The position numbers and the translations under genes are program-made. Below the pieces are notes generated by a model that had not been told where the DNA came from, did not search any database, and worked only from the letters and a program-made list of their open reading frames with translations. From Sandaracinus sp. (lineage in GTDB: Bacteria > Myxococcota_A > Polyangia > Polyangiales > Houyiibacteriaceae), in the NCBI GenBank assembly GCA_020633125.1, contig JACKEH010000003.1:124001-188000 (forward strand): a stretch of 64,000 nucleotides of DNA, read 5' to 3'. Shown one piece after another: positions 27,441 through 36,648 of the stretch (position 1 is its first letter; each line of letters opens with the position of its first letter).

Positions 27441-28861
27441 GCTTCGGGCTCCGGCTCTTCGGGGGCCTTGCGGGTACGGGTCGGGGTGTCGGTCGGATCG
27501 CGTCGGTTGGAGGTGTCGACGCGGCCGGCGGCGGTGGCGAGCAGCGCCTCCGCACGTTCGAGGAGCTCGCCTTCGAAGCGCGCTCCGAAGCTGGCCTCGA
27601 GCAGGCGTCCGCGCACGCGCCATCGCATCGGCTCGTCCGGATCGCGAAGCACCGACGCGCCGGCACCGGGGAAGACCCAAGGCGAAGCGAGCACCGCGTC
27701 CCGAAGCGCGGCGCGCACGACCGCCGCCGGCAAGGTCGTCTCGAGGTGGACCTCGACCTCGTGCTCGCGCTCGTGGTGGCCGCCGGAGGTCACCGGCGAA
27801 GTGAGCAGGTGGCGGTTGGGCACGTCGACACGGCGGCCCTGCGCGTCGCGCAGCAGCGTCGAGCGAAACCCGAGGCGCTCGACCTGACCCGCGAAGCCGG
27901 CCGCCGACACCCACGTGCCACGACGCACGCGACGCTCGAAGACGACGACGAAGCCCGCGACGAGGTCGGGCAAGAAATCACGCACCGACCAGCCGAGCGC
28001 GAGCGCGACCGCCGCGAGCGTGAAGAGCGCGACGACCGAGAGCCGTGGGGGCAACGCGCGAAGCAAGAGCATCAGCGCGATCGCGACGACGAGCAGGCGA
28101 AGCGCGAGGTGGACGAACGCGAGCAGCGACGGGATGAGCCCGCGGTCGGGCAGGCTCTCGCGCACGCGGCGCAACGCGAAGGCCAGCACGATGGCGAGCG
28201 CGAAGGTCGCGAGCAGCGTGAGCAAGCCGGCGATCGTGCGCTCGCCCGTGAGCCCCTCGAAGACCGCTGCGACCTCGCCGCCGAGGTCGAAGCGATCGCC
28301 GTCGTCGTCGTTGTTGTTGGTCTGCAGGATGATCGAGGGCAACGCGGGGGTCGCGGCGATCGGCGCGGGAGCCGGCGTGGTCTGAGTCGGCGTCGAAGCG
28401 ACGGGTGCCACGGGCGCCGCCGGCGGCACGGGTGCGGGCGTCGCTACGGGCGTCGCCGCGGGTGGGGCCTCGGTCGGCGTGGGCGTCGTTGCCACGGCCT
28501 CGGGTGTGGGCGCGACGGGCGCTTCGGCGGGCGTGGGCTCCGGCGGCGCAGCAGCCGGCGCCGCAACAGCCGGCGGCGCGGCAGCCGGGGTCGAGGTCGC
28601 GCTGGTCGCGGGCGCGGCGGTCGTCTGCGCGGTCGTGGAGGGCGGGGTCGCCGGGGCCCTCGTCGCCGCCATCGCGGTCGCCGCCATCGTCGGCGCTTCC
28701 GTCGGCGCTTCCGTCGGCGCTTCCGTCGCGGTCTCCCGCATCGTCGCGACTCGCATGGTCGCCGGCCGCGCCTGCCTCGTCTCGTTCGGCTCGACGCCGG
28801 CGTCTTGCGCCGAGGCGAGCGACGAGAGCGCCACGAGCGCCGCGAGGAGGACGTGTCTCAC
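27437..28861 (-). CDS. MscS-family mechanosensitive channel with Ala/Pro/Thr-rich N-terminus
   Basis: The 474-residue protein starts at GTG 28861 with signal sequence VRHVLLAALVALSSLASA. About 165 residues of Ala/Pro/Thr/Glu low complexity (periplasmic by inference) follow, then three to four membrane segments. The MscS pore and beta domain come next: ALGWSVRDFLPDLVAGFVVVFERRVRRG and DVPNRHLL. The family opens on membrane tension and releases solutes on hypo-osmotic shock. The GTG overlaps the stop of the large fusion gene upstream (GTGA), implying translational coupling. The long disordered domain is unusual for MscS. Confidence 0.85.
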   Translation of the reverse strand: MRHVLLAALVALSSLASAQDAGVEPNETRQARPATMRVATMRETATEAPTEAPTEAPTMAATAMAATRAPATPPSTTAQTTAAPATSATSTPAAAPPAVAAPAAAPPEPTPAEAPVAPTPEAVATTPTPTEAPPAATPVATPAPVPPAAPVAPVASTPTQTTPAPAPIAATPALPSIILQTNNNDDDGDRFDLGGEVAAVFEGLTGERTIAGLLTLLATFALAIVLAFALRRVRESLPDRGLIPSLLAFVHLALRLLVVAIALMLLLRALPPRLSVVALFTLAAVALALGWSVRDFLPDLVAGFVVVFERRVRRGTWVSAAGFAGQVERLGFRSTLLRDAQGRRVDVPNRHLLTSPVTSGGHHEREHEVEVHLETTLPAAVVRAALRDAVLASPWVFPGAGASVLRDPDEPMRWRVRGRLLEASFGARFEGELLERAEALLATAAGRVDTSNRRDPTDTPTRTRKAPEEPEPEA

Positions 28862-31800
28862 ATCCACCCCCGATCGCGCACGACGAGGCCGAGCGCACCA
28901 CGCAGGTGCAACGCGACGCGGAAGGTCCCGTCCTTCTCTTCGAGCAACCCGAGGTGGGAGAGCTTCGCGAGGCGCGCGCGGGCCTCGGTCGGGTCGACGC
29001 GAAGCAACCACGCGAAGCTCTCGGCGCGCATCCAACCTTGGCGGGCCACCCAGAAGAGGGCGATCAGCTCCGACTCGGGAAGCCGGCCGAGCGCGGTATA
29101 AGGCGACGCGGGCACCGGGCCGACGCGCACCACCTCACCTTCGATGTTCTTGATCGACGCGAGCCAGAGTCGGAGCGCGTCGCGCACCAGACCGCCGGTC
29201 GCGGTGTGAAGCTCCGCGAAATAGAGCTCGTAGGGACGACGGATGCGGCTCGCGCTCCGAGCGAGCAGCCCTTCGACCGCCGAGGTGCCTTCGAGGCGAT
29301 CGAAGGCGTGCCCGTAACCGCTCAAACGGTGGCGCTCCATCACCGCCGCGGTGAGCTCGTCCGGCGTCAGCGGGTCGAGCGCGACGGTCTCGGGGAACGC
29401 CTCCTGGAGCGGCGCGATCGCCTTGCCCCAACGCCAGAAGAGCTCTTCGGCGTGCACGAGCCACGCGCGTTTTCCGCCGTCCGCGACCACTCCGTCGACG
29501 AAACGCCGCAACGGCGCGAAGCCTCCCGGCTCGGCCGAGACCATCCAACACAAGCCGTCGAGCACGACGAGCTGCGCGTCGTTCGTCTCCTTCAGGAGCG
29601 CCTCGACCGCCGCGACGTCCATCGGCTTGTCGAGCGTGATGCGCCGCACCTGGCGCCAACGTCCGCCACGCACGATCGCGTTCGAGACCGAGGCCTTGCC
29701 CACGCCGTCGAGGCCGACGAGCACCACCGAGCGCAACACGCCCTTGGCGCGTTTGCTCTCGAGCACCGCGCGCGAGCGCGCGATCGCGTCTTCGCGGCCG
29801 GTGAGCACGTCGCCCGCTTCCATCGTGTCCGCGGCGAAGAGCCGTCGGTAGACGAGCGGCAGCTCGGTGTGCGGCGACGGAGACGCGAACGCGACCGACT
29901 CGACCTCCGACGAGGTGCGCGGCGCGGGCAGACCGAGCCGGCGACGCCACTGCTCGAGGCGCGCTTCGCCGACCAACGCGACGAAGCCACGCGTGACCTG
30001 CACGCGGACCTCGCGGAGCACCTGCGGGAGCTGCCCGGCGCGTTGGGCGAGGCGACGGCGGCTCGCGCTGCGGCGCATCTCGTCGAGCTTCGCGCGCGTG
30101 ATCTTGCCGTCGACGAGCTGACCACGAAGCTCGTCGAGCGCGCCGAGCACCGCTTCGCGCACCGCTTCGCCGAGCTGACCCGGCCAACGCGCGGCCTCGT
30201 CGTGCACGCCCGTGACGACGCCGAGGCTTCGCTCGAGCTGACCGCCGACCATCTCGTGCAGGAGTCGGCGTGTCTCGACCGGCACGTCTTCTTCGGGGAG
30301 CACCTCGAGCTCGGAGGTCGCGAGCTCGACGTTGAACGCGACGAGCCGCTCGACCTCGCGCAACGCGGCCGCGAGCGGCTGCAGGCGCTCGGCGAACTCC
30401 CGCGTCGCGCGGAAGAGCAGCGGCGACACGCGGGTGTCGACGTGCTCGGCCACGACCTCGCGGAAGGGCACGTCGACGCGCTCGACCGCGGGCGGCAGCT
30501 TGTACTCGCCGCGCTGCAGACGACCGGCCACGACCTCGTAGCGCGAGGTGAGCTGACCGGTCGCTTCGCCGAGCGCGTCGAGGAGCGGCGCGACCTTCTG
30601 CTCGTCGAGGAGCTCGTCGCGCAGCTCACGCACGATGCGCGCGGCGTCGCCCGCGGTCTTCTCGGTGGCCGCCGTGACCTCGCGAATCGACGCCGCCATC
30701 GCGTCGCCGCGCAGGCTCGACGCGAGGGTCTCGTCGAGCTGACGCGAGGCTTCTTCGAGCGCGGTCTTCACACGCTCGGCCTGCGCGAGCGCGCGACGCT
30801 GCATCTCGCCTTCGAGCCGCGTCGTGCGGGTCGCGAGCACGTCCTTCACCCGCCCTTCGAGGCCGACGAGCTCGAGCTCCATCGCGAGCAGCGAGTATTC
30901 GCCGGCGCTCGATTTGCGGAGCTTCTGCACCGCTTCGCCGAGCGCTTCGAGCGCTGCCAGACGCTCCTGGAACGCGCGGCTCGCCTTGCGCGAGCTCGTC
31001 GGCAGCTCGATCGAGCCGTAGAGCGTGGCTTCGTCGCGCACGTCGCGCAGGCCCTGCGCGAGCACGCGCGCGGTGCGGGCGGTGCCGTCGCGGGCGATGC
31101 GCGAGACCTCGTCGAGCGCGAGCATCAGATCTTGCTCGAGGTCCTGACGCAGACGCTCGAGGCGCGTGTTCGGATCGACCTCGAGATCGGCGACGTCGGT
31201 CGCGAGCGCGTCGCAGGCCGCGACGATTCCGTCGAAGAGGTGACGCGTGCGCCCCGCGAGGTGCTGCTCGGCGGAGACGAAGAGCGCGGCGACGCCTTCG
31301 AGGCGCGGCGGCGTGCGGTATTCGAGGTGGTAACGCGCGAGCTCCCGAAGCTCCGCGCTGCGCGGCGCCATCTCCTTGCCGAAGAGCTTCGCGGTGCGGC
31401 GGCGCGCGCGAAGCAGAGCACGACGCGTACGCAGCGGCAGCTTGTCGCCCGGCTTGGTCTCGAAGATGCGCGGATCCCACGGCACCTCGACGCGCTCGGG
31501 CAACGCCGCGACGACGTCGTCGAGCGTCTCGGCGATGCCTTGGGGGGTCCAGCCGCCGCCCTTCGCGAGCGCGGCCGAGCGCGCGAGGACCACGCTTCGC
31601 CAACGTTCGGAGAGCTCCGTCTGCTCGGTGCGCAGGGCGAGCGCGAGCGCCTGGCGCGACGCGACGGCCGCGTCGTCGGTGGAGCTCGGATCGATCTCGC
31701 GGGCCTTCACGACGAGGCGCCGGTGGTGCCGCAAGAACTCGCGGCGAAGCTCGCGGAGGTAGCGCTCGGCGTCCTCGCGGAAGGCGATCATCGGCCCGTC

Positions 31801-33783
31801 GCCGACCTCGCGCACGATGGTGCGCAGATCGATCTCGAGCTCCCGCAACGCGCGGTCGAGACGCGGGGCTCCGGTCTTGATGCGCTCGCCCCAATCGACC
31901 TTCGAGGCTTCGTCCGGCCAGGGGTGGAAGCTCGGGCGATCGAGCTCGGACTCGCGCGGACGCGAGGGGCGCTCGGCCTCCTCCGTCTTCTTCTTGGCCC
32001 CGGATTTGCGCGTCTCGCCCGCGAGGCCGAGCGCGGTCTTGAGCATGACCGGGCCGGCGACCTCGTTGATCGCGACGCCGGCGATGATCAGGGAGCTGAG
32101 CGCTTCGCCCGCTTCACCGAAGCGTTGCTTCACGATGCCAGCGAGGGTGATCGCGACGCCGGCTTGCGAGACGAAGCCCATCCAGCCGTAGCGTTGGGTC
32201 GTGCCCTTGGCGCCACCGATGGCACCTCCGAAACGGGTGCCGAGGTAGATGGCGCCGACGCGGAGCAAGACGAGCGCGACGCCGAAGGCGCCGATCGGAC
32301 CGAAGACCTCGTCGAGGTGCAGCTTCGCGCCCGCGAGCGTGAAGAAGACCACGTAGGTCGGCATCGAGAGCGCTTCGACCGTGTGCAGCAGGTTCTCGCC
32401 TTGGCGCGAGAAGTTCGACACGACGAAGCCGGCGGTGAGGAAGACGATGACGCCGTCGAGGTGCGCCTCGGTCGCGACGAGGGTGCCCGTGTACACCACG
32501 CCGAGCACGAAGAGCATCAGCTCGCGGCCGACGAAGCGCAGGTAGATCGCGATCGCCGCGCCGAGACCGATGCCGAGCGCGACGGATCCGAAGATCTCGA
32601 TCGCGAGCTGCTTGGCCAGGCTGCCTTCGCCCGCGTTGCCGAGCGACTGCAACGCCCACGCGGAGAAGACGCCGAAGAGGATGACGACGAAGACGTCTTT
32701 GAGGACGACCGAGCTGAGCACCGTGCGGGACATCGGCCCGCGCGCACCGGTTTCGTTGATGACGGCGAGCGTCGCGGAGGGCGAGGTCGCGAACGAGACC
32801 GCGGCCACGGTGAGACCGATGGGGATGACCGCGTCGGGACCGAGCGGACCGAGCCCGGGAAGGACCAGCCACTCGATCGGTCCGCTGACGAGGTAGATGA
32901 AGCCCGTGATCACCGCGAGCACGGCGAGGAGCTGACCACCGAGCACGCCGAGGATCGGCTTGAGCCCCGTGCGTAGGGTGTCGACCTTCAGCTCGCCGCC
33001 CGCGCTGATCGCGATGAGGGCGACCGCCAAGGTTTCCAGCGGCTTGAGCTGCCGGATGACCCCTTCGTGGACGACGCCTTCGTCGAAGGGCGCCCAGAAG
33101 CGGGAGAGGCCGAGCGAGTGCGCGATCGATGAGCCGAAGACGAGGCCGGCGAGAAGGTAGCCGGTGATGTGCGGCAACCGGACGACGTCGACGAGCGAGC
33201 CGATCGTGTAGCTCGCGAGCACGACGAAGCCGAGCGCGAGCATCGCGGTCGGGTCGTAGTCGACGTCGGCCGACGGCCCGCCGAAGCGGTGCAGCAGCCA
33301 CATCATCCCGACGAGCAGGACGACGATGCCGAACTGCACGAGCGTGGCGCCTTCGGCGTTGCCGTGGCCGTGGCCCCCGTCGCCGTGGCCCCCATCGCCG
33401 TGGCCCCCGTCGCCGTGGCCCCCGTCTCCATGGGCACCGTCTTCGCGGACGCCCGCGTCGTGCTCGCCGTCGGACTCTTCTTCGTCGGGGTCGTCGCCTT
33501 CGTCCGTGCTGGTGCTCGCGGGAGCGACCAAGACCTTCGTGGCGAGGCTCTGATCGAGCGCGTCGATCTCCTCCGAGGTGAGCCCCGGATCGGAGCCCTC
33601 GAAGCGCCCTCGAAGGGAGTCTTCGTCGGGCTGAATCGACTCGCGCGGTGGTACCGACTCCGGCGGCACCGACTCCGGCGGCACCGACTCCGGCGGCACC
33701 GACTCCGAAGCCTCCGGCGGGACGGAGGGCACCTCGGAGCTTCGCTCCGTCGCCTCGCGCTCGTCCTCGTCGCGCTCGCTCAT
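28858..33783 (-). CDS. giant fusion: CPA2-type cation/proton antiporter, coiled coil and P-loop ATPase
   Basis: The 1641-residue protein has four parts. Residues 1-146 are acidic and low-complexity with SVPPE repeats and a His-rich GDGGH repeat. Residues about 147-585 are a Na+/H+-exchanger (Kef-like) membrane domain (ITGYLLAGLVFGSSIAHSLG, SFATSPSATLAVINETGARG). Residues about 600-1290 are long charged helices and coiled coil (LRELEIDLRTIVREV, LEEASRQLDETLAS). Residues about 1330-1641 are a P-loop domain: LTGREDAIARS, Walker A-like GLDGVGKAS, Walker B-like LVVLDGL, then helical and winged-helix-like (ARLAKLSHLGLLEEKDGTFR). It lacks the RCK domain of Kef proteins. It overlaps trkH (ATGA) and the MscS gene (GTGA). 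I infer an antiporter gated by an intracellular ATPase platform. Confidence 0.8.
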   Translation of the reverse strand: MSERDEDEREATERSSEVPSVPPEASESVPPESVPPESVPPESVPPRESIQPDEDSLRGRFEGSDPGLTSEEIDALDQSLATKVLVAPASTSTDEGDDPDEEESDGEHDAGVREDGAHGDGGHGDGGHGDGGHGDGGHGHGNAEGATLVQFGIVVLLVGMMWLLHRFGGPSADVDYDPTAMLALGFVVLASYTIGSLVDVVRLPHITGYLLAGLVFGSSIAHSLGLSRFWAPFDEGVVHEGVIRQLKPLETLAVALIAISAGGELKVDTLRTGLKPILGVLGGQLLAVLAVITGFIYLVSGPIEWLVLPGLGPLGPDAVIPIGLTVAAVSFATSPSATLAVINETGARGPMSRTVLSSVVLKDVFVVILFGVFSAWALQSLGNAGEGSLAKQLAIEIFGSVALGIGLGAAIAIYLRFVGRELMLFVLGVVYTGTLVATEAHLDGVIVFLTAGFVVSNFSRQGENLLHTVEALSMPTYVVFFTLAGAKLHLDEVFGPIGAFGVALVLLRVGAIYLGTRFGGAIGGAKGTTQRYGWMGFVSQAGVAITLAGIVKQRFGEAGEALSSLIIAGVAINEVAGPVMLKTALGLAGETRKSGAKKKTEEAERPSRPRESELDRPSFHPWPDEASKVDWGERIKTGAPRLDRALRELEIDLRTIVREVGDGPMIAFREDAERYLRELRREFLRHHRRLVVKAREIDPSSTDDAAVASRQALALALRTEQTELSERWRSVVLARSAALAKGGGWTPQGIAETLDDVVAALPERVEVPWDPRIFETKPGDKLPLRTRRALLRARRRTAKLFGKEMAPRSAELRELARYHLEYRTPPRLEGVAALFVSAEQHLAGRTRHLFDGIVAACDALATDVADLEVDPNTRLERLRQDLEQDLMLALDEVSRIARDGTARTARVLAQGLRDVRDEATLYGSIELPTSSRKASRAFQERLAALEALGEAVQKLRKSSAGEYSLLAMELELVGLEGRVKDVLATRTTRLEGEMQRRALAQAERVKTALEEASRQLDETLASSLRGDAMAASIREVTAATEKTAGDAARIVRELRDELLDEQKVAPLLDALGEATGQLTSRYEVVAGRLQRGEYKLPPAVERVDVPFREVVAEHVDTRVSPLLFRATREFAERLQPLAAALREVERLVAFNVELATSELEVLPEEDVPVETRRLLHEMVGGQLERSLGVVTGVHDEAARWPGQLGEAVREAVLGALDELRGQLVDGKITRAKLDEMRRSASRRRLAQRAGQLPQVLREVRVQVTRGFVALVGEARLEQWRRRLGLPAPRTSSEVESVAFASPSPHTELPLVYRRLFAADTMEAGDVLTGREDAIARSRAVLESKRAKGVLRSVVLVGLDGVGKASVSNAIVRGGRWRQVRRITLDKPMDVAAVEALLKETNDAQLVVLDGLCWMVSAEPGGFAPLRRFVDGVVADGGKRAWLVHAEELFWRWGKAIAPLQEAFPETVALDPLTPDELTAAVMERHRLSGYGHAFDRLEGTSAVEGLLARSASRIRRPYELYFAELHTATGGLVRDALRLWLASIKNIEGEVVRVGPVPASPYTALGRLPESELIALFWVARQGWMRAESFAWLLRVDPTEARARLAKLSHLGLLEEKDGTFRVALHLRGALGLVVRDRGWM

Positions 33784-35291
33784 CGTCGCCAGAACCCCGG
33801 AAGAAGGAGCGCGAAGACCGTGAAGAACTCGAGACGCCCGAGCATCATGGCCAACGCGAAGAAGATCTTCGCCACCGGGGAGTAGGCGGCGAAGTTGTCC
33901 ACGAAACCCGCCGCGCCGTGGAAAGGCGCCGGGCCGTTGTTCGCGATCGAGGTGAGCATCGCGCCGAAGCCGGTCTCGAGCGGCACCCCGTCGGTCACCG
34001 CGACGACGAACACACCGACGCCGAGAAACACGACGTAGACCACGAAGAAGCTCGTGACGTCGTTGAGCACGACCTTGCTGACGACGCTCCGGCCCATGCG
34101 CACGACCTGCACGACGGAGGGCTCGAAGCTCGCGCGAATCTGCGACGCGGTCTGCTTCGCCGTCATCACGAAGCGATCGACCTTGAGGCCGCCCGCGGTC
34201 GAGCCGCTGCAACCTCCGATGAACATCAAGAGCAGCATGATCGCGAGCGCCGGCATGCCGAAGCTCGTGTAGTCGTCGGCGCCGTAGCCCGTGGAGCTGA
34301 TCGTCGTCGCCACGAAGAAGAACGCGCGGCGCAAGGCGTCGAGCGGTCCGTCGGCGCGCGTGTAGTTCAGCAGCGTGAGCAACGCGGTCGCGAGCGCGAC
34401 GATCCAGAGGAAGGTGCGAAGCTCGAGGTCACGCAGCAGCCCCTTCAAGCTCCGCTGCCGCAGCAGCACGTAGTAGAGCCCGAAGTTGAAGCTCGCGAGC
34501 ACCATGAAGACCGCGATGATCCACTCGTAGGTCGGGTTGGCGAACCCGCCGACCGACGAGTCCCGCGTCGAGAAACCGCCCGTCGCCATCGTCGTGAGCG
34601 CGTGGCAGACCGCTTCGAAGGGGTCCATGCCGGCGACCGTCAACAGGATCGCTTCGAGCGCCGTGAGGCTCGCGTAGATGCGCCAGAGGATCAGCGAGGT
34701 CTCGGCGATGCGCGGCTTGAAGCCTTCGGTCACCGCACCCGGCGCCTCGCCCTTGTAGAGGTGTTTGGCGCCCGCGCCGAGGCTCGGGAAGACGGCGACG
34801 AAGAGCACGACGATGCCCATGCCGCCGAGCCACTGAATCATCGAGCGCCAGAGCAGCAGCGGCCGCGACAGACGGGTCTCGATGTCGCCGATGACCGTCG
34901 CGCCCGTGGTCGTCAGGCCGCTCATCGCTTCGAAGAACGCGTCGACGGGCGAGAGGCGCGCGCCGAGCACGAAGGGCAGCGCACCGCAGCCCGCCGCGGC
35001 GAGCCAGACGAGCGTCACGCCGAGCAACGCCTCACGCCGCGAGAGCGTCGAATGCGCGAAGCGGCTGGCCCACGCGTAGACGAACGCGCCGAGGCCGAGC
35101 GAGATCGCGGCCGAGACGTAACAGGCGATCGTGCCGCCGTCGGGGATGCGCGCGGAAGGCGCGACGAGATCCCAGATCCACGCGACCGTGGTCGAGAGCG
35201 CCATGGCGCCGCCGATGCCGATCATCACCGCGCCCATCGGGCGGGCGGCACCACGGAGATCGCGAATGCGGCCGGCACGCGTCGCGGGCAT
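33780..35291 (-). CDS. trkH: potassium uptake protein TrkH
   Basis: The 503-residue membrane protein has four pore-loop repeats with the selectivity-filter glycines: TTTGATV, TMATGGFS, SSTGYGAD and ANNGPAP. The SMIQWLGGMGIVVLFVAVFPSLG and GCSGSTAGGLKVDR motifs are typical of TrkH/KtrB. It takes up K+ in partnership with the TrkA-type RCK protein encoded 3 bases upstream. Its stop overlaps the ATG of the giant antiporter fusion. Length is normal. Confidence 0.93.
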   Translation of the reverse strand: MPATRAGRIRDLRGAARPMGAVMIGIGGAMALSTTVAWIWDLVAPSARIPDGGTIACYVSAAISLGLGAFVYAWASRFAHSTLSRREALLGVTLVWLAAAGCGALPFVLGARLSPVDAFFEAMSGLTTTGATVIGDIETRLSRPLLLWRSMIQWLGGMGIVVLFVAVFPSLGAGAKHLYKGEAPGAVTEGFKPRIAETSLILWRIYASLTALEAILLTVAGMDPFEAVCHALTTMATGGFSTRDSSVGGFANPTYEWIIAVFMVLASFNFGLYYVLLRQRSLKGLLRDLELRTFLWIVALATALLTLLNYTRADGPLDALRRAFFFVATTISSTGYGADDYTSFGMPALAIMLLLMFIGGCSGSTAGGLKVDRFVMTAKQTASQIRASFEPSVVQVVRMGRSVVSKVVLNDVTSFFVVYVVFLGVGVFVVAVTDGVPLETGFGAMLTSIANNGPAPFHGAAGFVDNFAAYSPVAKIFFALAMMLGRLEFFTVFALLLPGFWRR

Positions 35292-35294
35292 GAC

Positions 35295-36632
35295 TCAGAT
35301 CGCGCGCCTCCCGCGGAAGAGACGCTCCAACGTCGGGCGCGCGTCGTGGGTCGCCATCACGATCACGCGGTCGCCGGGCTTCACCTCGTCGTCACCGCGC
35401 GGAATGATCACCTCTTCGCCACGCACGATCGCCGCGAGCAACGAGCCCTTCGGGAGCGAGAGGCGACGCAGCGGTTTGCCGACGATCGGCGCCGCGGACG
35501 ACGCCGTGACCTCGAGCACCTCGGCGCCACCTTCGAGCACGTGAAGGCTGTGCACGCTCGCGGTGCGCGCGAAACGCAGGATGTGGTCCGAGGCCACGGT
35601 GCGCGGCGAGAGCACGATGTCGATGCCGAGCTGTCGGTAGATGGGCGCGTAGTCGGCGCGGTTCACGAGCGCCGCGGTGCGCGGCACGCCGGAGCGTTTC
35701 GCGATGAGCGCGGCCATGAGGTTCACCTCGTCGGCCTGGGTCACGCAGGCGCAGAGGTCGAAGGTCTCGATCTCGATCTCGCGCAGCAGGTCGGCGTCGG
35801 TGCCGTCGCCACGCACGATCGTCACGTCGTCGTGTTGTTGCGCGAGCTCTTCGGCGATCTGCGGATCGCGCTCGACGATCGTGACCTGCGCGCCCTTCGG
35901 GAGGATCTCGCGCGCGAGCGCCTGACCGACCACGCCACCCCCCACGATCGCGACGCGTTTGGCCTCGCGTTTGGTGGAGAAGAGGTCCTCGGCTTCGATG
36001 ATCGCTTCGGGCAGACCGATGAGGTAGACGGTGTCGCCGGGCAAGAGCACGTCGGCGCCGCCGGGCACCACGAGCTCGCCGTCGCGCACGTACGCCGCGA
36101 CCAGCGTGTTCGGCGGCAGCGGCATCTTCGCGAGCGGCTTGTTCGCCATGCGCGAGGTCATCTGCATCGTGACGAGCTCGATGCGATCCTGCGCGAGGTC
36201 GATGACGTCGACGGCGCCGTGCGAGCGCGCGACGCGGCCGAGCTCCTGGCCCACGAGCACACGCGGGTTGATGACGACGTCGACGCCGAGCAGGCCGTAA
36301 CGAATGCCTTCGGTCCAACGCGCCCACTCGTTGCCTTGGGCGCGCGCGACGACGCGTTTGGCGCCGAGCTGTTTGGCGGCGAGCGCGGCGATGAGGTTCA
36401 CCTCGTCGTGGTCCGAGCACGCGACGACGAGGTCCGCCCGCGCGACGCCGGCCTTGTCGAGCACCTCTTGGCTCGCGCCGTAGCCGACGATCGACGCGAC
36501 GTCGAAATGCTCCTCCGCGTATTGCACGGCCCCGGCGTCGCGATCGACCGCGACCACGTCGTGGCCCTCGTGCTGGAGCACGTTGAGGAGGTACCGACCC
36601 ACCTCACCGAGCCCGATCACGACGATGTACAT
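35295..36632 (-). CDS. trkA: Trk potassium transporter NAD-binding subunit TrkA
   Basis: The 445-residue cytoplasmic protein has two tandem RCK modules. The first Rossmann motif is VVIGLGEVGRYL with the acidic VAVDRD at strand end; the second is VAIVGGGVVGQAL with VERD. Each is followed by a TrkA-C domain (PLPPNTLVAAYVRDGELV and LSLPKGSLLAAIVRGEEV). It gates TrkH in response to nucleotides. The start at 36632 follows GGAAGGAG. Only 3 bases separate it from trkH, and 16 bases from the antiporter gene upstream. Confidence 0.93.
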   Translation of the reverse strand: MYIVVIGLGEVGRYLLNVLQHEGHDVVAVDRDAGAVQYAEEHFDVASIVGYGASQEVLDKAGVARADLVVACSDHDEVNLIAALAAKQLGAKRVVARAQGNEWARWTEGIRYGLLGVDVVINPRVLVGQELGRVARSHGAVDVIDLAQDRIELVTMQMTSRMANKPLAKMPLPPNTLVAAYVRDGELVVPGGADVLLPGDTVYLIGLPEAIIEAEDLFSTKREAKRVAIVGGGVVGQALAREILPKGAQVTIVERDPQIAEELAQQHDDVTIVRGDGTDADLLREIEIETFDLCACVTQADEVNLMAALIAKRSGVPRTAALVNRADYAPIYRQLGIDIVLSPRTVASDHILRFARTASVHSLHVLEGGAEVLEVTASSAAPIVGKPLRRLSLPKGSLLAAIVRGEEVIIPRGDDEVKPGDRVIVMATHDARPTLERLFRGRRAI

Positions 36633-36648
36633 CGCGGCGCTCCTTCCT

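Noticed and set aside
28405..32976. Plus-strand open frame of 1523 codons
   Set aside because: Antisense of the giant antiporter fusion and MscS gene; composition (Arg/Glu/His-rich) is that of a shadow in GC-rich DNA.
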